Origin: Verrucomicrobiota bacterium
Lineage (GTDB): Bacteria > Verrucomicrobiota > Verrucomicrobiia > Limisphaerales > JAFGQR01
NCBI GenBank assembly: GCA_016935555.1
Contig: JAFGQR010000009.1
Location: forward strand, 1-36,674
DNA length: 36,674 nt
Reading direction: 5' to 3'
A program made the position numbers and the translations under genes. Of the stretch, positions 16,020-24,700 are shown in pieces (the stretch's first letter is position 1; each line of letters opens with the position of its first letter). The notes below the pieces were generated by a model. It was not told the DNA's origin, ran no database searches, and worked only from the letters and a program-made list of their open reading frames with translations.

Positions 16020-17750
16020 TCACCGATACAACTTCGGGTCCCGCCGCCAGTCCTTGTCCTTGTCGTGCCCGTAGCGCAACACGCGCGGGCGGCGTTCGCG
16101 CAGCCGGACCGCTTCGATCCCGAGGAAGTAGCCTTGGGACAGGGCATGCTTGCCCACGCATTCGAGCCGGACGGTGTGCGCGCCGGGCTCGGGCCAGAAA
16201 TCCAGCAGGTGCGCCTCTTCGGTGGCCACCTCGGCGCTGTAAAGGTCCAGGGGGCCGCCGATCCTGACGCCGTCGAGATACGGCTGGTATCGGCCGAAAT
16301 CGTAGGACTTCGTCAGCGTCAACAGCAGGCGCAACGGTTCCTTGACCTTGATCTCAAACGGAATCTCCAGCCAGGCCCCGTCCGCCGACGGCGCCCGGTA
16401 CAACAGCTGCGGGCCCTCGTAAAACGCGAGCGACTGTTTCGACACGCTGCCGACCCCGTGCCGGCTGCCGTCGACAACCTCACGCGCGCAAGCAACCACA
16501 CGCTCCAGACTGGGCAGCCGGCGCGCGCGCGCATGCGGCGCGCGCGCGTCAAACGTGGGGAGGCCGGTTTGGTACCAGAACGCCACGCTGGCATAGTCGT
16601 CTTCGCGCTCGTTCCAGCTGGTGCTTCGGTAGCCCGGGTTTTCGTCCGGGGCGATCCAGCCGAAATGCTCGAAGGTGACCTTGATGCCGGTGCGGAACAC
16701 GATGGGATCGCAAACATGCCAGCGGTAGGCGCTCGTGTGGCCGCCCACGATGCCCCACTGGTCAAAACAGGGCACGCCGAAATAGGGCGTCTGGGTCGTT
16801 TTCAGCCCCCAGGCGGACAGGAAATAATCCTCCGTGCCCGTCCCCCAGATGGAGGGCTTCGTCTCGCCGTCGATGTAAATCTTCTCGTCGCCTTCGCCAA
16901 ACCACGAAGGGCTGCGCGTGCGCACGGACAACACGGTGCCCACATAATGGCCTTTGCCGCGCGTCTCGAGCACCACGTAGTCCCGCCCGCTCACCGCCGG
17001 GTATTCCTGGCGGTATTGCGCGTAAAAATACGGCGTGTCCGCCGGGAGCGCGTCCTTTTCAATCCAATCGACATTGTAATACAGCAGCCCGACCGGTTTG
17101 TCGCTCTGGTTCACAAGCTCGATCCGCGCCGACTTCCGAAATGGCATTTGCCAGAAACAGTTGTAGGAATCCGCGTCTTCAACCACCACAGGCAGACTCG
17201 TCACCTCGCTGCGCTTGCCGAAACTGTTCGCAAAAAAATCGCCCACCGGCGCCTCGACCGCCGGCCGCTCCTGGCCGTCCCAATACATCCGCAGCAGCAT
17301 CTCCTGGTGGTTCGCCGACCCCTCCTTCGCCCACGCCTGCGGCTCGGGCCCCAGAAATGTCATCCACAAATGCGTGATCACCCCCGGCCCCCGCTCGTCC
17401 AACAGCACATGCGTCTCCCCCGCCGGCACACGAAAGTTGTCGTAGTTGCTGGCTTCATTCAGATCCCCCCGGGGATCGGCCTTCGGATCGAGCTTCCGCT
17501 CGCTGCCGCCGCGACGCACCTCGCCAATGCGCATGGTCGACGTTGCCCGCCGGGAACGGCCTTCCTGCGGCTTGATCAAATCATCCAAGACCCCCGCGCC
17601 CGCCGGCCCCGACCCCACCCACAAACCAGCCAGCACCGCCGCACTCCAGAGGCGGCCCCGCCAAACAACGCGGCCGCGCCCCAACCGAAGCGGCGCGGGC
17701 CGGACCGCGGCGCATGGGCACACGGCAACAGGAAAGGCGATCGTGTTCAT
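16020..17750 (-). CDS. Secreted DUF2961 / GH172-type glycoside hydrolase
   Basis: A 576-residue protein starting at ATG 17750, with a hydrophobic export signal after a long Arg-rich n-region (LWSAAVLAGLWVGSGPAGAG, 34-53). DUF2961 proteins are classified as GH172, whose studied members act on difructose anhydride or on arabinofuranosides/fructofuranosides. Typical blocks are ASNYDNFRVPAG, GVITHLWMTF, RMYWDGQERPAVEAPVGDFF, YYNVDWIE and DGETKPSIWGTGTEDYF. Two glutamates, Glu286 (in WFGEGDE) and Glu307 (in GTGTED), are 21 residues apart. As I recall, this matches the spacing of the catalytic pair in characterised GH172 enzymes; assignment by analogy. A C-terminal beta domain follows (LDFWPEPGAHTVRLEC). 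Substrate unknown. It is transcribed divergently from the hydrolase gene at 17976. Confidence 0.87.
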   Translation of the reverse strand: MNTIAFPVAVCPCAAVRPAPLRLGRGRVVWRGRLWSAAVLAGLWVGSGPAGAGVLDDLIKPQEGRSRRATSTMRIGEVRRGGSERKLDPKADPRGDLNEASNYDNFRVPAGETHVLLDERGPGVITHLWMTFLGPEPQAWAKEGSANHQEMLLRMYWDGQERPAVEAPVGDFFANSFGKRSEVTSLPVVVEDADSYNCFWQMPFRKSARIELVNQSDKPVGLLYYNVDWIEKDALPADTPYFYAQYRQEYPAVSGRDYVVLETRGKGHYVGTVLSVRTRSPSWFGEGDEKIYIDGETKPSIWGTGTEDYFLSAWGLKTTQTPYFGVPCFDQWGIVGGHTSAYRWHVCDPIVFRTGIKVTFEHFGWIAPDENPGYRSTSWNEREDDYASVAFWYQTGLPTFDARAPHARARRLPSLERVVACAREVVDGSRHGVGSVSKQSLAFYEGPQLLYRAPSADGAWLEIPFEIKVKEPLRLLLTLTKSYDFGRYQPYLDGVRIGGPLDLYSAEVATEEAHLLDFWPEPGAHTVRLECVGKHALSQGYFLGIEAVRLRERRPRVLRYGHDKDKDWRRDPKLYR

Positions 17751-17975
17751 GCCCGCGAGCATCCCGCCACCGGCGTCCCTTGCGCAAGCCGTATTGTGCA
17801 CGGAATGACGGGGGCCGCTCCGGCATCCGCGTCCACGCGCGCCGCCGCCGCCGCGCATGCCGGACGCTTTTGCTTGAAAGACGGCCCGTGGGCTGGCAGG
17901 GTGTCGGGGCTGGCGGCGCATGGCCTCCGGCGCCAATCAATCCATCGCAAACACGACGACAATCCTCGGACGTTT

Positions 17976-19421
17976 ATGAATGTTCCCGTGGCAGTCCGGA
18001 TTCTTGGGGTGCTGGTTTGGGGATGCGTGCCTTTGGGCGGCCAGGGCTTTGAGCTTGGCGTGCAGCTCGACCAGGGGCGGCCGCGGCTGTCATGGGCCGG
18101 CCAGGGGCCGGCCAAGGTGTATACGCTGCAGCACCGGAGCGGCCTGGAGAGCTTCCGGTGGGTGCCGCTGTTCCCGTGGGACCACTGGCCGATCGCGGAC
18201 ACGTCGTTTCTGGACACACTCGGCGCGGAGCCGGCGCGGTTTTACCGGTTAGCAGTGACCGAGCGTGGCCGGGTATCGGGGGTGCAGGCCCAGGATTCGG
18301 CAACCCGGGACATGGTGGACTGGCTGATTGGGCTGGCGGAAGCCAGCTATGGGATTGACATCCCGTTTGGCGCCTCCTACGCGGTCAATACCTATCGGAT
18401 TGACTATGAAACGCTGGACGGGCTGCTCGGGCCCACGGCCGCCTCGGGGGCGTTGTTCGTCCCGGTGGGAATGGCGGGTCCGGCGGATTTGTTCAGCTAC
18501 CAGCACGGGACGGTGCACCGGCGGGAGGATGCGCCGTCAGGGGAGAGCAGCGAGGAGCGGCTGATCGGCATTGTCGCGGCGTCGCACGGGTATGCGGTGG
18601 CGATGCCGGATTATGTGGGGTTGGGTTTGGGCTCAACGAATGTGCATCCGTATGTGCACCGGCGCTCGAGCGCGACGGCGGTGGTGGACATGCTGCGGGC
18701 GGTGCGGGCGAGCGTGGCGACGAACGTTCTGATCGGCCAGGACATGCCGCATGGGTTGAGCAGCCGGCTGTTCCTGTTCGGTTACTCGCAGGGGGCGTAT
18801 GTCACACTGGCCGCCCAGGAGGAGATGGAACGAAAACACGCCGCCGAATTCAGCATCACGGCCTCGGCGCCGTCGGACGGGCCGTATGACCTGTCGGGCA
18901 CGATGGCGGCGGTCATGACGGCGCCGCGCGCCTACCCGTCGCCGAACTACGTGCCGTATGTCCTGTTCACCTACAACACGATCTACCGGCTGTTCGAGGA
19001 TCCGGCCGAGATCCTGGTGGAGCCTTACGCGAGCACATTGCCGCCGTTGTTCGACGGCCAGCATGCCGGCGGCGAGATCGACGACGCGATGCCGGCGTCG
19101 GGGGTGCCGCGGGACATTCTGCAGCCGTCGTTTCTGGAGGCGTTCACCAGCGATCCGGATCATCCGTTCCGGGCGGTGTTGAGAGAGAACGACGTGCTGG
19201 ACTGGGCACCGCGGGCGCCGACGCGGCTGTATCATTGCGCGGCAGACGACGTGGTGCCCTACACGAACGCGGTCGCGGCCTACACCAGCTTCGTGGCGGC
19301 AGGAGCCGACACCAACCGGGTGCGCCTCATCGATCCCGACCCGGCCGGCACGCATGGCACTTGCATTTTTTCGGCGATGCCGTGGATTTTGGATTGGTTC
19401 GACTCGTTGCGCGCCCCGTGA
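17976..19421 (+). CDS. Secreted alpha/beta-hydrolase (lipase/esterase-like)
   Basis: A 481-residue exported hydrolase. ATG 17976 begins MNVPVAVRILGVLVWGCVPL, a signal peptide. Residues about 27-95 form a small beta-rich module (RLSWAG, YTLQHRS, W-P-F, ending ARFYRLAV) of a kind I associate with Verrucomicrobiota surface proteins. The remainder is an alpha/beta hydrolase resembling secreted lipase-like or feruloyl-esterase-like proteins: SGALFVPVG, SYQHGTV (oxyanion region), GYAVAMPDYVGLG, nucleophile Ser271 in LFGYSQGAYV, acid in CAADDVVPY (about 423) and His in AGTHGTC (about 459). The triad looks complete. An adjacent Cys (HGTC) could form a disulfide. The open frame extends far upstream, but that region is a shadow of the GH172-like gene. 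Substrate unknown. Confidence 0.85.
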   Translation: MNVPVAVRILGVLVWGCVPLGGQGFELGVQLDQGRPRLSWAGQGPAKVYTLQHRSGLESFRWVPLFPWDHWPIADTSFLDTLGAEPARFYRLAVTERGRVSGVQAQDSATRDMVDWLIGLAEASYGIDIPFGASYAVNTYRIDYETLDGLLGPTAASGALFVPVGMAGPADLFSYQHGTVHRREDAPSGESSEERLIGIVAASHGYAVAMPDYVGLGLGSTNVHPYVHRRSSATAVVDMLRAVRASVATNVLIGQDMPHGLSSRLFLFGYSQGAYVTLAAQEEMERKHAAEFSITASAPSDGPYDLSGTMAAVMTAPRAYPSPNYVPYVLFTYNTIYRLFEDPAEILVEPYASTLPPLFDGQHAGGEIDDAMPASGVPRDILQPSFLEAFTSDPDHPFRAVLRENDVLDWAPRAPTRLYHCAADDVVPYTNAVAAYTSFVAAGADTNRVRLIDPDPAGTHGTCIFSAMPWILDWFDSLRAP

Positions 19422-19872
19422 GGGCGCGGCCCGGGGCGGTGCGCAGGACGCAGGAGGCGTGGTGTTGGCGGCCGGCGTGCTGTCGGCGCTGCTGGTCAAC
19501 GACACGATTTGCCTGATGCTGACGCCGCTGGTGGTGGCGGTGATGGTGCGAGGCCAACTCCCCCTGCCGCCCTATTTGCTGGCGCTCGCCATGAGCGCCA
19601 ACCTGGGCAGCGTGGCCACGCTCGTCGGCAATCCCCAGAACATGATCATCGGCAACCTCTCGGGGTTGTCGTTCCTCAACTTCTCAGCCGCACTGCTGCC
19701 GGTGGCGGCCTCCGGCCTGGCGCTCGAATATGCCGTGCTCCGACTCGGCATCGTCGTCGAATCCGCCCGCGGCCACTGCGAGGTGGGGTTCTGGGACTAC
19801 GCGCGGTATGGGATTCCCGTCACGCTGCTCACGACGGTGGCGGGGATGGGGGTGCTGCTGGCGCTGGGTTGA
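19422..19872 (+). pseudogene. Remnant of an anion (ArsB/NhaD, SLC13-like) transporter
   Basis: A reading frame of about 140 residues directly behind the hydrolase stop. It has family segments VLSALLVNDTICLMLTPLVV and MSANLGSVATLVGNPQNMII, then GLSFLNFSAALLPVAASGL, all from the first half of such permeases (normally about 400 residues). It then continues without a break as IVVESARGHCEVGFWDYARY and GIPVTLLTTVAGMGVLL, which matches the extreme C-terminus (the SVANLIVVE...FWEY..GVPVTL type of ending). So the N-terminal helices and most of the second half are missing while the frame stays open. GTG codons at 19459/19462 follow AGGAGG (19452-19457), so a peptide might still be made. Transport function is very unlikely. 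Confidence 0.65.
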
Positions 19873-19905
19873 CTTGACGCGCGGGCTGCGGCATTTTCGG
19901 CACCC

Positions 19906-21087
19906 ATGAGCGATCCGACCGCATCGTCCTGGACCCGCCGCCGCCGCGTTGAAGTCGCCCTCGACCACCACGAACCCGACCACGTCCCCTTCGACCTGGG
20001 CGGCACCATTCTCACGGGCATCCATCACGTGGCCTATCGGCGCCTGCGACAGCACCTCGGTCTGCCGGAGGTTCCCATCGAGATCGAAGACCCCATCCAG
20101 CAACTCGCGCAGGTGCACGACGACGTCAAGCAGCGGCTCGAAGTCGACGTGTACGGGATCAACCCCGAGGCCGTCCCCGGGAGCACCCCCCCCGAGCGGA
20201 CCGAGGACGGCTACGCGAAGATGCAGGACGAATGGGGCATCGAATGGTGGATGCCGTTGGAGGGCGGTTTTTACTACGACATGCGGCGCCACCCCCTGGC
20301 GGAGGTGAACACCCTCGAGGAGCTCAAGCGATTCCCCTTCCCCGACCCGCTTCACCCGGCGCGCTTCGAGGGGATGGCCCGCCAGGCGGACGCCCTGATG
20401 AACCGCCAGCAGGTCGCCTACGTGCTCGGCCGCAATGCGCCGGGCATCTGGGAAATCGCCCTCTGGATGCGCGGCTTCGAGCAGTTCTTCTGCGACATGG
20501 TGGAGAACCCCGCCTTCGTCGAGGCGCTCATGGACATTATCTGCGACATCAAAATGCGCTACTGGGCCAGGGCGTTGGAACTGCTGGGCCCGAACGTCAT
20601 GATGGTCTCGGAGGCGGACGACCTGGCCAGCCAGGACCGGCTCCTGTGCAGCCCGGCCATGTACCGCAAATTCATCAAGCCCCGCCACACCCGACTCTTC
20701 CGCTTCATCAAGCAGCACGCGCGCGTCCCCGTAAGAATTTTCTTCCACTCCTGCGGCGCCGTCGCCCCCCTGATTCCGGACCTGATCGAGTCCGGGATCG
20801 AGATCCTCAACCCCGTCCAAGTCAGCGCCGCCGGCATGGACACCCGTGAATTGAAGCGGCGATTTGGCCGCGACCTGACGTTTTACGGCGGCGGGGTGGA
20901 CACGCAGCGCGTCCTGCCGCACGGCACGCCGCAGGAGGTGCGCGACGACGTGCGCCGGCACATTGACGATTTGGCGCCCGGCGGGGGGTTCGTTTTCAAC
21001 ACCGTGCACAACATCCAGGCGGACGTGCCGCCCGAGAACCTCATGGCCATGTGGGAAGCCTGGCGGGAGTTCGGACGCTACGCCTGA
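19906..21087 (+). CDS. Uroporphyrinogen decarboxylase-superfamily protein, MtaA/methyltransferase-like
   Basis: A 393-residue TIM-barrel protein of the URO-D superfamily. It carries FDLGGTILTGIHHVAY near the N-terminus, the zinc-site motif HSCG (His281, Cys283) in RIFFHSCGAVAPLIPDLIE, ILNPVQVSAAGMD, LTFYGGGVDTQRVLPHGTP and a C-terminal GGGFVFNTVHNIQADVPPENL. The H-x-C site and the LNPVQ block are typical of corrinoid-dependent methyltransferase relatives (MtaA/MtbA-like) rather than of HemE, which lacks the zinc Cys. It is therefore probably not part of the heme pathway despite the heme operon 5.6 kb away. Members of this subgroup occur in large numbers in Verrucomicrobiota and most have unknown methyl donors. 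No corrinoid protein gene is adjacent. Start is the first ATG after the transporter remnant. Confidence 0.8.
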   Translation: MSDPTASSWTRRRRVEVALDHHEPDHVPFDLGGTILTGIHHVAYRRLRQHLGLPEVPIEIEDPIQQLAQVHDDVKQRLEVDVYGINPEAVPGSTPPERTEDGYAKMQDEWGIEWWMPLEGGFYYDMRRHPLAEVNTLEELKRFPFPDPLHPARFEGMARQADALMNRQQVAYVLGRNAPGIWEIALWMRGFEQFFCDMVENPAFVEALMDIICDIKMRYWARALELLGPNVMMVSEADDLASQDRLLCSPAMYRKFIKPRHTRLFRFIKQHARVPVRIFFHSCGAVAPLIPDLIESGIEILNPVQVSAAGMDTRELKRRFGRDLTFYGGGVDTQRVLPHGTPQEVRDDVRRHIDDLAPGGGFVFNTVHNIQADVPPENLMAMWEAWREFGRYA

Positions 21088-21197
21088 GCCCCTCCCGGCC
21101 GGGATGGCGCCTGACGAGGTGCGGTGGAAGAGTAGCACTCTCAAAGGGATAAAAGAATTCTGTGACCCACCCGCTGACTTTCTGATCTGCTGCCGGC

Positions 21198-21540
21198 ATG
21201 TCAGGCTCTCATTGCAATCAGCGGATGGCGACTTGGCCGGCCCAAGAGCGGCTGCTCGATCAAGTGACCGTGCGGTTGATCAATCCCGAGGTTCTGCCTT
21301 CGACGGGTCGTTGGCCCAACCTGGCGTGGCGTGTGCTCAAGCTGGTCTGTGCTCGGGTATCGGAGGAGTGGCAGCGCCAGTTTGGCCACAGTCTCAACCA
21401 CGGCCAACGCCGTCGCCTGCGCTGTCAGGCCCGACGCGGCAAGCCGCGCGAATTTGAGGTGCCCAGTGAACGGACCTTTCGTCGACTCTTGAAAGTCATT
21501 TCTTGCGAGCCCCCATCTCCGCCGCGGCAGCGGAGCTTTC
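21198..21540 (+). pseudogene. Degraded transposase / DruA-like fragment
   Basis: A short frame (about 110 meaningful residues) including GRWPNLAWRVLKLVCARVSE and EWQRQFGHSL. These resemble the NLASxxL...RLxxDWxxxYG part of DUF4338/DruA-type proteins found in IS elements. It then has RRRLRCQARRGKPREFEVPS and ERTFRRLLK, resembling the PSExTFRRVL segment of ISAs1-like transposases. The parts that should lie between these blocks and the DDE domain are absent, and the frame then runs into repeat DNA. I take it as a decayed insertion sequence. The family match is from memory of motifs only, so a different mobile-element origin is possible. Confidence 0.4.
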
Positions 21541-21731
21541 TTGGGACAGAAACTGGGACGAACATCGAACGCCCAACGCCGAACGCCGAATATCGAATGC
21601 CCAAGAGCTCGCGCGCGGGCCATTGAATATGGTGTTCAGCATTCGGCGTTCGGCGTGCGGTGATCGGCGTTGAGCGTTGAGCGTTGGACGTTGGACGTTG
21701 AGCGTTCGGTGTTCCTCCGCCCCCATCTCCG
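21509..21731. repeat. Inverted array of 7-bp units flanked by a 13-bp direct repeat
   Basis: Left arm, plus sense, in constant 7-base phase (21560-21608): GAACATC, GAACGCC, CAACGCC, GAACGCC, GAATATC, GAATGCC, CAAGAGC. Right arm (21631-21714), reverse-complement sense: GGTGTTC, AGCATTC, GGCGTTC, GGCGTGC, GGTGATC, GGCGTTG, AGCGTTG, AGCGTTG, GACGTTG, GACGTTG, AGCGTTC, GGTGTTC. The arms can fold into one long imperfect hairpin with a loop of about 22 bases (GC-rich TCGCGCGCGGGCC in the middle). GCCCCCATCTCCG stands on both sides (21509-21521, 21719-21731). Similar degenerate heptads read in translation as N-x-E/Q-R-P/R-T-like peptides, which explains the spurious open frames here. Confidence 0.85.
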
Positions 21732-21790
21732 ATCTCGGATCTGCGCCATTCAGCATGGACAATTCCACCCGGGCATGACACAAGAACGGC

Positions 21791-24700
21791 ATGCAAGCGC
21801 GCCTCCCCTCCGCCCGTGCCGCCCTTTCCATCTTTCTTATCGCCGGAGCCGGAGTCCCGCTCCTCGGCGCCGCCCCGTTCGACGCCGCCCCGTTCGCCCT
21901 CCCGCTCCCGAAAGGCAACGGCCTCCTGTGGGAAGACCCGCGAGAAATCCACCGCGTCGTGGCGCACTTCGCTGACGCCGCCCCGGCGCCCGAAACGGTG
22001 CGTCTCGAGTATTGGGGCAGCTGGTGGCCCGACCGCCATCTTCCCAAAGATCGCGAACCGGGCGGCGGCAACATCGGGTGGATGGAACTGGGCAACTGGT
22101 GGAAGTACGACTGGCGCGTGGCGGACACCGAAGCGGTCGCACACGGCAAGGCCATCGTGTTCGCGTTCCGCCCCGTCAACGCGAAGGAATTCCCCAAGCT
22201 CCGAGAATACCCGGCCGCGTTCCGGTACACGCTGAAGTTGCGCGTGGCCTCGGACCGGCCCCTGCCCGTCCTCGAACGGCTCGAAGCCTTCACCGATTCC
22301 GGAACGGAACCGCGGGCTGTCCGGCTGGTCTGGGACGCTCCCCTTTCGGAGCCGCCCACCCTGGAGGCGTTCAACGGGCGGGTCCTCAGCACCGAGCGGC
22401 GGGCGCCCTCCGATTACCGGGTTTACCTCAACGTGGTCACCAACGCCGACCCGAACACGTTCGACCGGACGCTGCTGACGGTGCGCCAGGGGTCCACCGC
22501 GTTCACGCTCAAATTCGACGACCTGCTGCGCGGGCCCCTGTTCATGCCTCACGTTGGCGTGATCGCGCAACTGGCCGGCGACGACCGCAGCTATGCCGAA
22601 CTGGGCGCCGAGCAGCAGCGGCGCGGCACGCCCACGCTCCATGACCGCGTCGCCGCTCTACCCGAGCAAACCTGGCGCGCGGCCTGGGAAGGCATGCCGC
22701 CCAAGAAATCGCACATCTACTTCCCACTTGGCCTCGACGGCGGACGGCAGCGTTTCCGGCTCAATGCGGATGGCAGCCTCGACTGGCGCTCCAATGACCA
22801 CTATCTGCGCAACCGTCCCGGCCGGGACACCCCTCGTCTGTCGCTCGAAAAAGGCGGGGTGCAGCTGCGGTTCGGACTGCCGTCGAAGCCTTCCCACCGG
22901 ACGCTGGAGGAGGCCTCGCTGCCGATCTGTGCGACCACGTGGCACCTGGACGGCGTCCGCGTGCAGCAACGGGCGTTCGTCACTGAGCTCGAAGGCGGCA
23001 CGGCTCGGACCGAGGCGCTCACGCCCTGGGCGCACCCAGGGCGGGAACCCGACGCGGCGGCGCCCCATACCGCCCCGCCGCCATCGAAAGAACGGGCTCG
23101 GACGACGCATGCCTCCACGCCCGCCGCCAACCCCGCGCCGCCCGGGGACGCGTTCGCGGTGTTCATGGCCCATTTTGCGTTCACCAACACGACCGGCGAA
23201 TCCAAGTCTGTCGCCCTGCCTCTGGAGTTCGGGGGCGGTCCGGCCTTCGACCGGTTGCGGCTCGACGGGGCGGGTCTGATCTGGAATGGCGACCATGTGC
23301 GCGGACACGTCTCGGGCTTTGCGGGGGGCGCGACGACGGAGGGCGAACCGGGCTGGCGTTGGACCCTGGGGCCGCACGAGGCCCGGGCGGTGGTGGTGAA
23401 AGTTCCCTATGTGGTGCTCACCTCGGGGCGCGAGCACGACGCGCTGCGGCGGCTGGATTTCGACACCGAACGCAAGGCGGTGGCAGGTTACTGGCGCCAG
23501 CGCCTCAACCAGAGCGCGAGCCTCATCACTCCCGAGCCGATGCTCAACGAGTTCTACCGCTCGCACGCGATGCACCTGCTGGTGAACTGCGAGCGCGAAC
23601 CCGGCAGCGACCGCCGGTTTGCGCGGGTGGGGTCGTTCGGCTACGGCGCGTATGGCAACGAGTCGTGCATGATGGTGGTGGACCTGGAACGCCGGGGCTA
23701 CCACCGGGAAGCCCGGGATTGCCTCGACGCCTGGCTCCATTACCAGGGCACCGTCGCGCTGCCGGGCTCGTTCGCGTCCAAGGACGGCGTCCTTTACGGT
23801 GCCGGCGGGTACGAGGCGGGCGGCTACAACCAGCACCACGGCTGGATCCTCTGGATGCTCGGCGAACACTACCGGTTCACCCGCGACCAGGCCTGGCTCG
23901 AACGCGCCGCCGGCGGCATCGTCAAGGGCGCGGACTGGATCATTCGCGAGACGGCCCGCACGGCGGACCGGCACGAGTTGGAGCGCGGCCTGTTGCCCAG
24001 CGGCAGCCTGGAAGACATCGGCGACTGGTGGACGTGGCTCTCGACGAGCTGTTACACCTGGCGCGGCCTCGACTCGGCCGCCTGGGCGCTCGAACAGATC
24101 CGGCACCCCGAGGCCCGGCGCCTCCGCCAAGCCGCCACCGACTACCACCACGCCCTCATCGCCAACTTCACCACGGCCATGGAACGATCCCCCGTCGTCC
24201 GCCTCCGCGACGGCACCGCCATCCCCAAAGTCCCCTCGCACGTCCACCGCCGCGGACGCACCTTCGGCTGGATCTGCGAAACGCTCGAAGGCGCCCTTCA
24301 CCTCCTCATCACCCGCGCCATCGACCCCAACTCCAACCTCGGCACCTGGATCGTCAAGGATTACGAGGACAACCTCTATCTCTCCAACCAATACGGCTAC
24401 ACCCTCGACAATTTCGAACGCCACTGGTTCGGCCGCGGCGGCATGAGCATGCAGGCCTGCCTGCTCCTCGATGTCGAACCCTACCTCTTCCGCGATGAAC
24501 CCAAACACGCCCTCCGCGCCCTCTTCAACGGCCAGGCCGTCAGCTATTTCCCCGATGTCCGCCTCAATACCGAACACGCCCTGCCCGCCATGGGCGACTG
24601 GCGCGGCGACCACTTCAAGAGCAGCGACGAGGCGAACTGCGCCGGCTGGCTGCGCCACCTGTTCGTGCGCGAGCAGGACGATCGCACCCTGCTCGTCGGC

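Larger units (their letters stand above)
21088..21790. other. Gene-poor scar region with transposase remnant and repeat array
   Basis: About 700 bases without an intact gene between the URO-D-like gene and the 1071-residue protein. Contents: a degraded transposase/DruA-like frame (21198-21540), a 13-bp direct repeat GCCCCCATCTCCG at 21509-21521 and 21719-21731, and between the two copies an inverted array of 7-bp units (21560-21714). The base composition is visibly less GC-rich than in the flanking genes, consistent with a remnant of transferred DNA. Confidence 0.65.

Noticed and set aside
19906-21087. hemE (true uroporphyrinogen decarboxylase)
   Set aside because: It has the HxC zinc motif and LNPVQ block of methyltransferase-like members and lacks the typical HemE N-terminal RQAGRxxPE signature.
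21198-21626. Druantia (DruA) anti-phage gene
   Set aside because: Only short DUF4338-like segments remain, without a druB-E set, and they run into repeat DNA; a decayed mobile element is the simpler reading.
21560-21714. CRISPR array
   Set aside because: The repeats are contiguous degenerate 7-mers without spacers and are inverted about a centre; no cas gene nearby.
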